From Hippasteria phrygiana (Eukaryota > Echinodermata > Asteroidea > Valvatida > Goniasteridae), in contig JAZGUH010000199.1 in assembly GCA_037893225.1 (NCBI GenBank), forward strand, positions 1 through 64,000: a DNA stretch of 64,000 bases. Reading direction: 5' to 3'. The notes below the pieces were generated by a model that was not told the origin of the DNA, made no database searches, and worked only from the letters and a program-made list of their open reading frames with translations. Positions 11,263-22,000 of this stretch are shown one piece after another (positions within the stretch are counted from its first letter, which is position 1; every line of letters starts with the position of its first letter). The translations under genes and the position numbers were made by a program.

Positions 11263-14200
11263 TCAAAAAAAGAATTTGAAAAAGAAATCGATATTTAAAA
11301 ACATTGGACATTTTGAATGGGCCTTAATATGAAAACAAACCTTGACAAAGTTATAGCCTCCAGGCTGGTTAGGGGCATTCCTTAAAACTTCACCAATCTC
11401 AAAAAAGATGTCCCCCTGCTTCTTACGAAGTTTTGTTGTTCGCAGTGCTGCCTCTGTAAAGGGTTAGATTGAAAGACATGTTCAATATTGTAAATATTAA
11501 AGAAAACTAAAACTGATGGGTGTCATACTGGCATTATTCACAAAAATGTCCAACAATTTAAATATTTTGGTCTGGTTGGTAATGTGGTTAAAGCCAATGA
11601 AATGTACATCATTGGTTGGTAAAATGGCATAGTTTCTCAGAAGAAAATAGTCTTTACAAAGTAAAAACAGGAATTATATTCAGATTGTGGACAGGCAGAC
11701 AAAATATTCATGTTCATTATTTCAATGATGTTAATATATTTCAAAAACAGTATATCAATTTGTCAACCAAAACAAAAAGTGAAACTGACTAGGTAAAATT
11801 TGAATACATTTTCAAAGTGAACAGTTTTATTCACTTTAAAAAAGTATATAAATTCCATAAAAACCTCACTTAAACTTTTGCTTTCTTTAAACATGATAGA
11901 CACACTTTTGTACAATAGTTTTATTTCCCTTAGTTCTACCTAGCCTTTCCAAATCCTCAAAAATCATCTTTGCTAAATAGAGGAATTTGGAGGATTGAGG
12001 GTCTTTGGAAGTTGAATCATCAGGATTTTGCAGGATTTAGGGCATAAGAGGGAAAATGGAGCTTCCAGGTGATCAGGCCCCATCTGGTGATGGATGATTT
12101 TGAAAGTTTCAGGTTACTGGGGGTGTTTTTCAATTTAAGCAAATTCAATTTGCTTAGATAGGTCTTGTGGAGAATAGCATGAATAACATTGTTGCATAGA
12201 GAAGTACAGGTAACAATTTTATAAAAATTAAAAGGTAAATCCTTACTAAGAATGAGGGTGCAGCAAAGCTGGCCTTTAAATGACAGCTTCCCTTTCTGGC
12301 CCGTCAGGGAGAACTTGCTCATTACTGTGTTGGTCATGAGTGTCCTCATAAGGCACCGAATCAATTTAGGCAAGTTCTCCCCACTCTCTAAAAGAGAAAG
12401 TGCTCTCACCTGAAACAAACAAAATAAATGTCCGTTATACATCAAGCCACATTGCATTTTAAGTTACAATTTTGATTTACACTTTTGCATGATAAAGCCA
12501 TTATCAGATTATTGAAAAAAATCAGTACTGTTGTGTTCTTTATTTTTAAACATTTATTTATCCAATTTTAAAGCAACTTCATTCAGCAGCAAGAGCTTTG
12601 TATTTAAAGACAGAATATGAATTGATGAATAGACTGCTGTTTCAAACAATAAATCCTGTGTGCAATTAATATCAGTTAAGCCATGCTTATTAATCAAATT
12701 TGCCCAGTCAGTTTCCCTTGTGGGTGTGTTTGAAGAATATACCAGGCATGACACTACTTAGGCCTTTTCCCACTAGAGCAAATCTCAGGGGTGGCCCCAG
12801 GGTGACGCGGGGGTGAATTGCGCGTCACCCCAGGGTGGCCCCGGGGATGGCTACTCTTGTGTGAAAAGGCCTCTTATCTGGTATAAAATGGTATAATAAT
12901 CCTGGTTGAGCATTTTTAGGGAAGAGTAATAATGTCTTGAACATGAGCATTTTTTCACTTGGTGCACGTGCAAATCAAAAGCAAAGTTTGTCACAAGCCA
13001 ATGTAGCCCATCAGGCCGGTGTTTAATTATTTCCAGTTTCTGTAGCATGAAACGACTGAGAATATTTCTATTCCCCCTTGACGGGATGCTAGTCCATCGC
13101 AGGTTACTCCCCAGCTAATGCCGGTAACCATTTATACTCCTGGGTGGAGAGAGGCAAGTGGGGATAAAGTGGCTTGCCCAAGGACACAACATATGGCCAG
13201 TAGCTGGATTCGAACCCCTGACCCTCTGATCATGAGTCACAAATCCTAACCACTAGACCACACACTCCCCACTATACAATATATTTCACCAAGAAATTCT
13301 TGATAGAAACTACACAACACAAAGCAAGAAACAATACTTTACTAACAAGTTTTGCTTGACTTTCCGGCTTTGCGAGCAGCCCTTGCTCAAAGTCCAATAA
13401 ACTATCCATTGAGTCAAGGGGTTTCCCCTGCGGAAGTATCCCGGAAATGGTGATATCTTCCGCATTTCTGTCCTTCATCTTTGAAAGCTCCCGCTCCACA
13501 TTCTTCAGCCTTGTCAAAACTAATAAAATAACAGAATCATAGTTATTAACAGCGTTGTAGTCAAGACCAGCACAAGACCAGCAGTCTTAATTCAAGTATT
13601 AAACTATTCAAATGAACTGTAACAAAAGCATTTCTATGTCATGGTTTATGCCCGTTACTTGAGTCTGTTACAAGCTGGTCTTGTGAATGGTCTTGTGCAT
13701 GGTCTTGTGATGGTCTCGACTACAACACTGGTTATTAGCAAATTGATTCCATTACAAGATGAACGGATAAAGTAATTATGAAACTTAATGTATTTATTGA
13801 AAAAACACATTTGAACAGTTATGGGTAGCCTACATCATTTGCTTTTACTGTAATTTTCAGAAATAAATGGATTTGGGGGTCGAGTATTTTTTAGGGTGTT
13901 AGCAAGGACTGAAACACTGGCCCGCTTGAAGTTTTATGTGCACAGATGCTGGGAAAACTGTAGTCTGGTTCCCTGAGTCAGGGAACCAGACTACAGTTTT
14001 CCCAGCATCACCCTGACCATACTTTTAAAAAAATGCAGCAATTTATAGACGTCAGAAAATTATCAGGTTGGGGAAGTAGACTATTTCCAACGATTTTCAG
14101 CTGACAATTGTTGGAAAAGATATATATTTCCACTTTTCTTGCAATTTGTCAAACAATCCACAAGGGATACTGACTAGGTAAATTTGAACACATTTTTAAA

Positions 14201-17003
14201 GTGAACAAAGAAACTGGCAGGAGCGGGATTCAAAATTGCGAACTTCGGAATACTGTACCGGCGCTCTACCAACTGAGCTATCTTGCCCTATGTTGGCAGT
14301 CTCCCAAATTGTCAGTATCTTTGTTCGGGTGGGCGCTAGTCAGAAGTCATAAACCCAGAATGCCGTAGAGCCAGGGATCATGCCCAATTTTACGATACAA
14401 CCTGGGAAGCAAAACTTGTCTTGCAAACGGCAGAGTGCCATGATTTCACAGGATGCTTCAGACTGCTATTTACTTACAGTCTAGTATGGTATTTTGTAAT
14501 AATTAAGTTTTGTTTTTTGATGTTTCTAAATAATGTATACCACCTCCCTTAACCCTGCCAGATGCAGCACAGTGCATCTGTGCTGACAGCTCCGCTTTGC
14601 TGGACTCTGCACACAAGTCAATATGACAAAGTATGCAATCTGATGCGTCTGATTTACCAATAATGTAGAACTTAGTAAAACCTGTTTATTATGAGGTTTG
14701 CATTTTAAAGGTAAAAACGTTCCCAACAATAAGACAAGAACGTAAAAATGGGCCAAACTTGGTCAATACAACAAGAAACTCTGTAAAAATGGTGTCATTG
14801 TCAAGTGGACAAAAACCCTATGAAACATCACCATGTCATTTTTTTCTGAAAATAATGGCAATTTAAATATACCTTCCAGAATAATGCTCCGAGTGCTTCT
14901 ATTTTCTGTTGTTTCATAGCTTTCGGAGGCGACTGAACTGTTGACTGAACTGTTGACAGATACGTCCAAGACACTCTCTCCTATTATAAAACAGAAAAAA
15001 ACACTTTCAATGAAACACGTACAAATGTACATGTAACTGGTTTCTGTACTAATTCCAGCACACTTTGGAACTCTAATGTGTTCTCCGGGGATAAATAAAA
15101 GTTCAAGGAATAGAACGTAATTATAAAGTGTGTGAAGGGAAGATGGCAATCATGTATGCATGTACATAAACAGCCCGTATCTAAAGATGTTGCAAGAACT
15201 AGGAATTCACAGAATGTAAATATAGGGAATTTTTAATAAATGTTTTTAATCATTTTTTAGCTGAACCCTGGGTCCAAAGTTTTGAATTTCTTTTCTGTAT
15301 CATGAAATCATTACGTATCTAATGACAAGCAATTCAAGGTCAAAAGTTTAATAGTTATTTTCAACTACATGTATAATTTTTTTAGAAGAATGGAGTACAT
15401 GTACAGTTCTCAGTAAAATATTGACCTCTGGTTTCCAAATGCCGTGGTGTCATGAAACCGGAAGTTGTTTTGTTTTTTAACAAATGGCTGTACCAGAAAG
15501 GCTAAATGTTGTGATATTCATCTGTTCTTGCATAAAATATTTTCAATTTAACCTGGCCAGTGTCCACTGCCTGACCACTCTGCATTTGTAACTCGACAAA
15601 CACGAATCTCTAGTTCACCGTTTGATCTGATAAGATAGCAGTTTTGTCTCATTGTTTCGTCTTATTGATTGGCCTTTGTCAACTATAAATGATTTGTGTT
15701 GTTTGGATGGGTTATGTGCAGTAATATATGGCAGTAATACCTGCATCTACTTCAGATCGGGGAGCTGAAGTTGGAATAGCTGGTGCTTCAGGCATGACGT
15801 GCTGTTCTTCAGGCTCGATAAAATCAGAATCTGATAAAGAATCTGAAAAAGAAAGGATATCAAATTGTGATCAAATAATCAATGACAAACAACGGAAGTT
15901 ATTTTAATTAAGCTGAAAAGAAAAAAAGGGCAGAATTTGTTCAAGAACATTTCAGATCAAGAACTGTACTTTTAAGAGAAAAATATTTACTTATTTGTTA
16001 GGGCTGTCCTGAATATACCAAATATTCGATATTCAATCGGCAAGCGAATATTCAAATACCATTTTGTCAGTTCGAATATTCAAAAAGATATATATGCACG
16101 TACAGATACGACTCTGATGCTATTTTAATAGAAAAGTTACGGCACTTAGCGGTGTCAAATGCAGCATTTATGTCAATCGTAACTTTTTGTAGACAGAGGT
16201 TTATTGTTGCCGTCTGTAAAACCCTTGATACAACAGGGGCATGCAAAAAATGCCGTTTGAAAGGTCCATAATTTCAATTGCCATACGTAAAACACCAGCA
16301 TGCTTTTACATGAAATTTCTTTTTACCGGTGCGACATGCACAGAAAAACTTGATCGCCGAGTATCGAATAATCAAATATTCGGTCAAACCCAGTTTGGAA
16401 TATTCGAATACTAAATTTTTCGAAAATGAACAGCCCTATTATTTGTGCCTTTGCACTAGCTAGTTGTTCATAATCTATAAGACGTCCCACATGATTTAGA
16501 TCTTGCTGTCTGATGCACGCAATAATTGGATTGAACAAAATATATTTCTGCTTGTTCTTATTGTACACAAACTACTTTTTAATTTATTACAAATACACTT
16601 GATAGGAGTCCAACATAAATTTTACTCAGTGGGACTCAACTCGACTTAACCACACATTGCCTTGACTTGACCTTCTTGACCTAAAAATGACTGGAGTCAC
16701 TTGACTGGACTCAAGATTTAGTGACTCATTTACAGCTGGCTTTGTTCTCATTGTATTGGATCGATCTCTACAAGGTATCACAATTACAAACATGTATGTA
16801 CCCTACATTCCATGACTAATGTACTGGTATACTGGTACATGTACCTGCTGATGATTGTTCAGACTCGCTGTCTGAAGATTCATATCTCTTAGGCTTCTTC
16901 TTCGGCCTTTCCGCTCCCCCATACATGCTGTCATCCGTGTCCACATTTGACGTTTCCACAGCACGTTGTGCATGTCGCAAGGCGACATTATACTCCTGAT
17001 ACT
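11263..17003 (-). CDS. DUF4806-domain-like protein, six exons, 5' end missing
   Basis: Exons read on the minus strand: 17003-16845, 15842-15741, 14980-14873, 13519-13343 (or 13346), 12409-12247 and 11453-11263 (stop TGA at 11265-11263). All have AG acceptors and GT donors. The first four exons join in phase 1; using the alternative donor at 13345, the fifth follows in phase 0 and joins the last cleanly. The first exon ends with a basic nuclear-localisation-like stretch (ERPKKKPKR) and an acidic Ser tract. The next two are low-complexity Ser/Glu-rich. The last three give LPQGKPLDSMDSLLDFEQG, LIRCLMRTLMTN, FSLTGQKGKLSFKG and EVLRNAPNQPGG, which I recognise as the DUF4806 pattern (helix, then TG+KGK..F, then NAP). 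No catalytic role is known for this domain. The 5' exon(s) were not found. The introns contain at least five TE insertions, and the gene lies inside the giant element. Confidence 0.7.
12760..12872. mobile_element. 113-bp palindromic MITE in DUF4806 intron
   Basis: The left end aggccttttcccactagag and the right end ctcttgtgtgaaaaggcct form an inverted repeat, and the GC-rich middle (ggtggccccagggtgacgc and its complement) folds too. I could not see a target duplication. Confidence 0.6.
12960..13270 (-). mobile_element. tRNA-derived SINE, near full length
   Basis: On the minus strand the head begins near 13270 with a tRNA-like region: A-box-like TGGTCTAGTGGTTAGG and B box GGTTCGAATCC. The body follows ('tggcttgcccaaggacacaa' and 'gatgctagtccatcgcaggt' as seen on the plus strand), then a tail reaching about 12960. 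From memory this body is a common SINE module in marine invertebrates; I cannot check the family name. It lies in an intron of the DUF4806 gene. Confidence 0.75.
13945..14009. repeat. Perfect 65-bp palindrome
   Basis: The arm gatgctgggaaaactgtagt...ccctga (13945-13976) is followed after a single G by its exact complement (13978-14009): 32 bp per arm without a mismatch. Such a structure is short-lived unless very recent. It lies in an intron of the DUF4806 gene. Confidence 0.9.
14150..14292 (-). mobile_element. tRNA-derived SINE or tRNA pseudogene
   Basis: On the minus strand from about 14289: GGCAAGATAGCTCAGTTGG, then TAGAGCG (A box) and a B-box-like GTTCGCAATTTTGAATCCC, closing with a 3' acceptor strand TCCTGCC that pairs with the 5' GGCAAGA with one mismatch. 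The T-loop has extra bases, so it is not a functional tRNA. The tail (aaatgtgttcaaatttacct, tagtcagtatccc) recurs without a head near 11760-11840, supporting a SINE. Confidence 0.65.
15999..16438. mobile_element. Nonautonomous hAT element with intact 8-bp target duplication
   Basis: It begins tagggctgt (15999) and ends acagcccta (16438), the classic short hAT terminus. Sub-terminal blocks rich in TATTCGAATA-type words are inverted. ttatttgt is present immediately outside both ends (15991-15998 and 16439-16446), an exact 8-bp target duplication. 440 bp, no transposase. It sits in the intron between the first two known DUF4806 exons. Confidence 0.9.
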
Positions 17004-17976
17004 CTACAAAAACAATTATTTTTAAAAACTATAAATAAATCTAGGTAATTTTAAATGCACCAACCTGTTAACATTAATCCTTTCTTTACCACAGTTTGTC
17101 TTGCTCCTTAGTTATGCAGAAATTACTTGAGCCTGATGAAAACTAGACCACAACTCGCTTTTTTAAAGGTTGTATACACGATTGCCTTTTGCTGTAATTT
17201 TGAGAAATATATGAATTTGGCGGTTAGTATCCAGGGTTCTCCTCACGTACAAACTTGCGTATCGGCCCGATACGCAATTATTTCTGCCCGATACGCAAAA
17301 AAAACCGCCGATACCCATTTTTTCATCCCCGATACGCACAATAGTACGGCTCAGTATTATCTTACATGATGCAGGTACATTGCATGGCGTTAGGCCTAGT
17401 TTGCAATTTTACATGTCCGCCGAAATCTAGACGAAAAAGCAGTAAATCTTCCTACATTTTCCGTGTCGTACACGACGTACACCGTGCAGATACGTACACA
17501 TCGCACCGCCATGCACAACGCGTGGCCACACAGTACATGTATCGGCACCACACACGAGTTCCTCGTGGTCGGTGTCGCCCCAAATCTAAACCTCCGTTGT
17601 AGGACAATTCTTCGTGCACGCACCTTCCTGTGCGCGTGCGCGCGTGTGTTCTCTTGGTGCTGGTCGTGTGCTCAATGCGCTAAGCAGGGGCAACTTTTAT
17701 GAGGGTTAAAATTTTGCACTACACCATTTGCAGTGCTTACAAGATCGACCCCACGCACGTCAGGTTTTTTTTTCATGGCCGTAGTTCTTTGTATTAAAGG
17801 CATTTACGATGGGGACGAGATTGTTGGACGTTGCCAAGTCACCACGTTTTTGTCTCGCGCGTGGCGGAAAAGCAATCAAAAATAGGGTCTTTTTTAAACC
17901 AATACATAACATCAGCGGTCCGTGCGCGCCGCGCATGGAAACCCATATTACTTGCAACTGATTTTAATGGAAACTA
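17004..17976. other. Intron or upstream region of DUF4806 gene, no exon found
   Basis: A short block at about 17168-17225 matches the 5' part of dispersed repeat family A. From 17340 to 17700 the sequence turns GC- and CpG-rich with 'cgatacgca' repeated near 17260-17340. I looked here for the missing 5' exon of the DUF4806 gene and did not recognise one. Confidence 0.45.
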
Positions 17977-17982
17977 TTTTAA

Positions 17983-18010
17983 CCATGGAGGAAGGTTCCT
18001 TCCTCCATGT
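17983..18010. mobile_element. 28-bp palindromic micro-element, copy 1
   Basis: ccatggaggaagg (17983-17995) is followed after 2 bp by ccttcctccatg (17998-18009), with the last base of the right arm changed to t. tttaa lies directly outside on both sides (17978-17982 and 18011-18015). A second copy with the same arms and its own 5-bp duplication is at 36241-36279. Confidence 0.65.
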
Positions 18011-18080
18011 TTTAACGAAAGGCCTAATTTTGTAAAATTAATAATATTAACGTTAGTTTCAATATTTTAATTGAATTTTG

Positions 18081-18260
18081 TTCACATGAATTTTTTTAAA
18101 CAACACAATGATTTATTTACAGCATTCTAAAAAACGGGCTAACCGCCCATGGGGGAACCCCTGGCCAATTTTCTTTTTCACATGAATTTAAAAAAAATTA
18201 TTTTGGCATAAAAAACAGGCTAACCGCCCATGGGGGAACCCCTGGCCAATTTTTGGGGTA
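18081..18260. repeat. Direct duplication, unit about 80-96 bp
   Basis: 'ttcacatgaattt' (18081 and 18177) and 'ctaaccgcccatgggggaac', followed by 'ccctggccaatttt' (18139 and 18220), occur twice in the same order. Both copies are nearly identical over the GC-rich core. Confidence 0.75.
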
Positions 18261-19055
18261 CTTTTCTTGTAATTTTCAGGGTTTTTAAGCTATAGCATGC
18301 ATAAAACAGTACACCTATTACAAAACATTCTTGTTTTATTGTAGCTTGAAAATGAAACATTTTCTTTATGGCACTCCCAAAAGGGTAAGCTCTGGCAATT
18401 CCTGCCCGATTTGAATTTCCAATTTGTGATATGTTTTCTAGTTTTGCACGTCCGAGCATGATGCTTATTTTCCTATATGTCTTAATTAAAAATATTTAAC
18501 ACCACAAAATTCTAGGGAAAAACAAGAGGGAGACAGAAAAAATGGATGACACGTTTTATTTGCATGCCACGGTATCACAGGAGTAGGCTTTATAATCTAT
18601 ATTCACACATGTCAGGGGCGCCCCCACCCCCGAAAAACAACTTTTAAAAATGCCCACAAACTGTCCCATCCCGCCAAAACATCACCCACAAAACACACAC
18701 AATGTGTAAACACCTTCAATTGGGGAACTTTTGGCAAGTACCCTCATTGGTTTTCTAAACGGTTTAAAAGGGAGACCTTTCTCAACCGGGGACCCTATTG
18801 TCCTCTGTATATATAGGTCCCTTTTTGAATGCAAAACTACAAACCCACACTTTTGTCAACAATTTCGCAGAACAGTTTTAGTATACATCAGAACATTCAT
18901 TTTTAACCAGGGGCGGCGGAACACTTTTGAAAGTTGGGGGGGGGGGGGGAGCAGCGCCAGAGCTGTGTTTTTACTGCCAAAAAAACTGCCAAAAGTGGGG
19001 GAAGGGGGGCCTAGACCCCTGGCCCCCTGTTCCTTCGCCAGTGTTTGTAACACCA
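18261..19055. other. No gene; contains a G-rich interspersed repeat
   Basis: At 18908-19030 there is 'aggggcggcggaacactttt', a run of 14 G and 'ggggggcctagacccctggc'. The word 'aacacttttgaaagt' recurs near 60725. It looks like a decayed TE. No exon. Confidence 0.5.
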
Positions 19056-19059
19056 TAAA

Positions 19060-22000
19060 CAAACGTTATAATGTTTTCAAATTGTATTATGTTCTGAACA
19101 CAATAAAATATACAGACATCATAAAGTGTCATTTAAATATAAAATGCTCTCTAATATATTTAACGATTCGGACAAGTTTGAAACATCAGAATGAAGATGT
19201 TTTTACAACATTACTTAAACGTTACTGGTTATTTTCATGGACTCAAACATTTATAACACGTTTTTAAAATGTCGTCAACTCTTTGGCATAACACATTAGG
19301 GATATTTATAAAACATGTTTCCAGAATTTTAAGGAACATCATAAAAATATAAATGGTAACATATTGTCATGAAATCTTTCATAATGCTCTTTTTATATAC
19401 AAAATGTTTATAGTATAGTTATGTGCACTCGAACATTTATAAACATGTTTTAACAATGTTGTCAACAATTTGGCATAACATTTGTAAGATATTTCTGTAC
19501 ACATATGTTTTAAGAACATCATAATACCTGACCATTTAGGTGGTAACAATATAATGATGTCTTTTAAATATCAAATGCTCTAGTTAATAATTCAGACAAG
19601 TTTCAAACGTCAATATGATGGACCCTGCAGGTACAAGTCTTTATCACGTCGTAATCTTGTCATACTGGTCGTACTCGTCTGCTGACCAGACTACAACGTG
19701 ATTCGTCTTAGTAATGGCGAAGCTGTGCCCTGCAAGGCAATTTTGGGGGCTTTTTGGTCGACCAGAATGTGACGTCATTTTCACTTCAGTGTTTTACATT
19801 AATCCTACCAGTATTTTTACGACCAAATCATGACGCGTATAACGTGGTTTTTACGTATATGCGGATGCATTCACGAAATTCGCAGTATCTTTTGATTTCT
19901 TTTTTTAACAACTACAGTACATTGTATAACAACTACTTCCGTCCGGAAATTTTATTTTAAAAAATACAACAAAAAAAACACACCTTTACGTCAACCGGAG
20001 AGAATTCAGGGTACCTTATAAGCAGACCATGGTAATATTGAAAGAAATGTTGTCAGAAAGACGTCAGCAAAAGTCGTCTTTCTGATGTGAAGTTGCACCC
20101 AGGTCCCAGAAAATAGTGATTAGATATATTTATTTTCTAAGACAAGTTTTAAACACCAGGCAGAAATGTTTTTACAACATTATTATAACGTGTATAGTAT
20201 AGTTCTATGGACTCGAACATTTAGAACATGTTTTAAGAATGTTGTCAACTCTTGTTGTCATAACATGTTATGGATATCTGTAAAACATGGTTCATTTTTT
20301 TTGTTTTGTTTTTAACATCATAAAAACATACAAATGTTCAGATGGTAACATTATCACGACGTCGTTATGATATCAAATGCCCCGAGATATATTTATTATC
20401 TAAGACAAGTTTTAAACACCAGGCAGAATTTTTTTAAAACATTAATAAAATGTTTATAGTATAGTTCTGTGGACTCGAACATTTATAACATGTTTTAAGA
20501 ATGTTGTCAAGAATTTGGCATAACATTTTAGGGATATCTGTAAAACATGGTTTCGTATTTTTCAAAGATGTTTTCAGAACATCATAAAAACATAACAATG
20601 TTCCGAAGGTAACATTATCACGACGTTGTTATGATATCAAATGCCCCGAGATATATTTATTATCTAAGACAAGTTTTAAACACCAGGCAGAAATGTTTTT
20701 ACAACATTATTAAAACGTTTATAGTATAGTTCTGTGGACTCGAACATTTAGAACATGTTTTAAGAATGTTGTCAAGAATTTGGCATAACATTTTACGGAT
20801 ATCTGTAAAACATGGTTTCATATTTTTCAAAGATGTTTTCAGAACATCATAAAAACATACAAATGTTCCGAAGGTAACATTATCACGACGTGGTTATGAT
20901 ATCAAATGCCCCGAGATATATATATTATCTAAGACAAGTTTTAAACACCAGGCACAAATGTTTGTACAACATTATTATAACGTGTATAGTATAGTTCTAT
21001 GGACTCGAACATTTAGAACATGTTTTAAGAATGTTGTCAACTCTTGTTGTCATAACATTTTATGGATATCTTTAAAACATGGTTCATATTTTTCAAAAAT
21101 GTTTTCAAAACATCATAAAAACATACAAATGTTCAAATGGTAACATTTTCACGACGTCGTTATATCAAATGCTCCGAGATATATGTATTATCTAAGACAA
21201 GTTTTAAACACCAGGCAGAAATCTTTTTACAACATTATTAAAACGTGTATAGTATAGTTCTGTGGACTCGAACATTTATAACATGTTTTAAGAATGTTGT
21301 CAAGAATTTGGCATAACATTTTAGGGATATCTGCAAAACATGGTTTCATATTTTTCAAAGATGTTTTCAGAACATCATAAAAACATACAAATGTTCCGAA
21401 AGTAACATTATCACGACGTTGTTATGATATCAAATGCCCCAAGATATATTTATTATCTAAGACAAGTTTTAAACACCAGGCAGAAATGTTTTTACAACAT
21501 TATTAAAACGTTTATAGTATAGTTCTGTGGACTCGAACATTTATAACATGTTTTAAGAATGTTGTCAAGAATTTGGCATAACATGTGTAAGATATTTCTG
21601 AAACATGTTTTAATGCTATACACACATGTTTTAAGAACTTCATAATAGTACACCACTATTTAGGTGGTAACATTATAATCATGTCTTTTAAAAATCAAAA
21701 GCTCTATGATATACTGGTATTTAACAATTCAGACAAGTACTTTTGCAGCAACATATTATTTAAACGTTTAACCGATTCTTCCATGCACTATAAACATTAA
21801 TAACATGTTTTAAGAATGTTGTCAACTCTTGTAATAACATTTTTAGGGATATCTGTGAAACATGGTTTTATATTTTTTAAAGATGTTTTAAAAACGTTTT
21901 TAAATTTGCAAATGTTCAGATGGTAACATTATCATAACGTCGTTTTGATATCAAATGCCCGAGAGATATATATATTACCTAATACATGTACATATATTTC

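Larger units (their letters stand above)
13835..14520 (+). repeat. Dispersed repeat family A, copy 3 (interrupted)
   Basis: The 5' block 'tactgtaattttcagaaata', 'tggatttgggggtcgagta' (13845-13890), the middle 'ccaacgattttcagctgac', 'tttccacttttcttgcaa' (14085-14145) and the 3' block 'catgatttcacaggatgctt', 'cagtctagtatggtatttt' (14438-14500) are in family order. A 65-bp perfect palindrome and a tRNA SINE interrupt them. Confidence 0.65.

Noticed and set aside
14200..14292. Functional tRNA gene on the minus strand
   Set aside because: A and B boxes are present but the T arm has extra bases and the acceptor stem a mismatch; its tail recurs elsewhere, so a SINE fits better.
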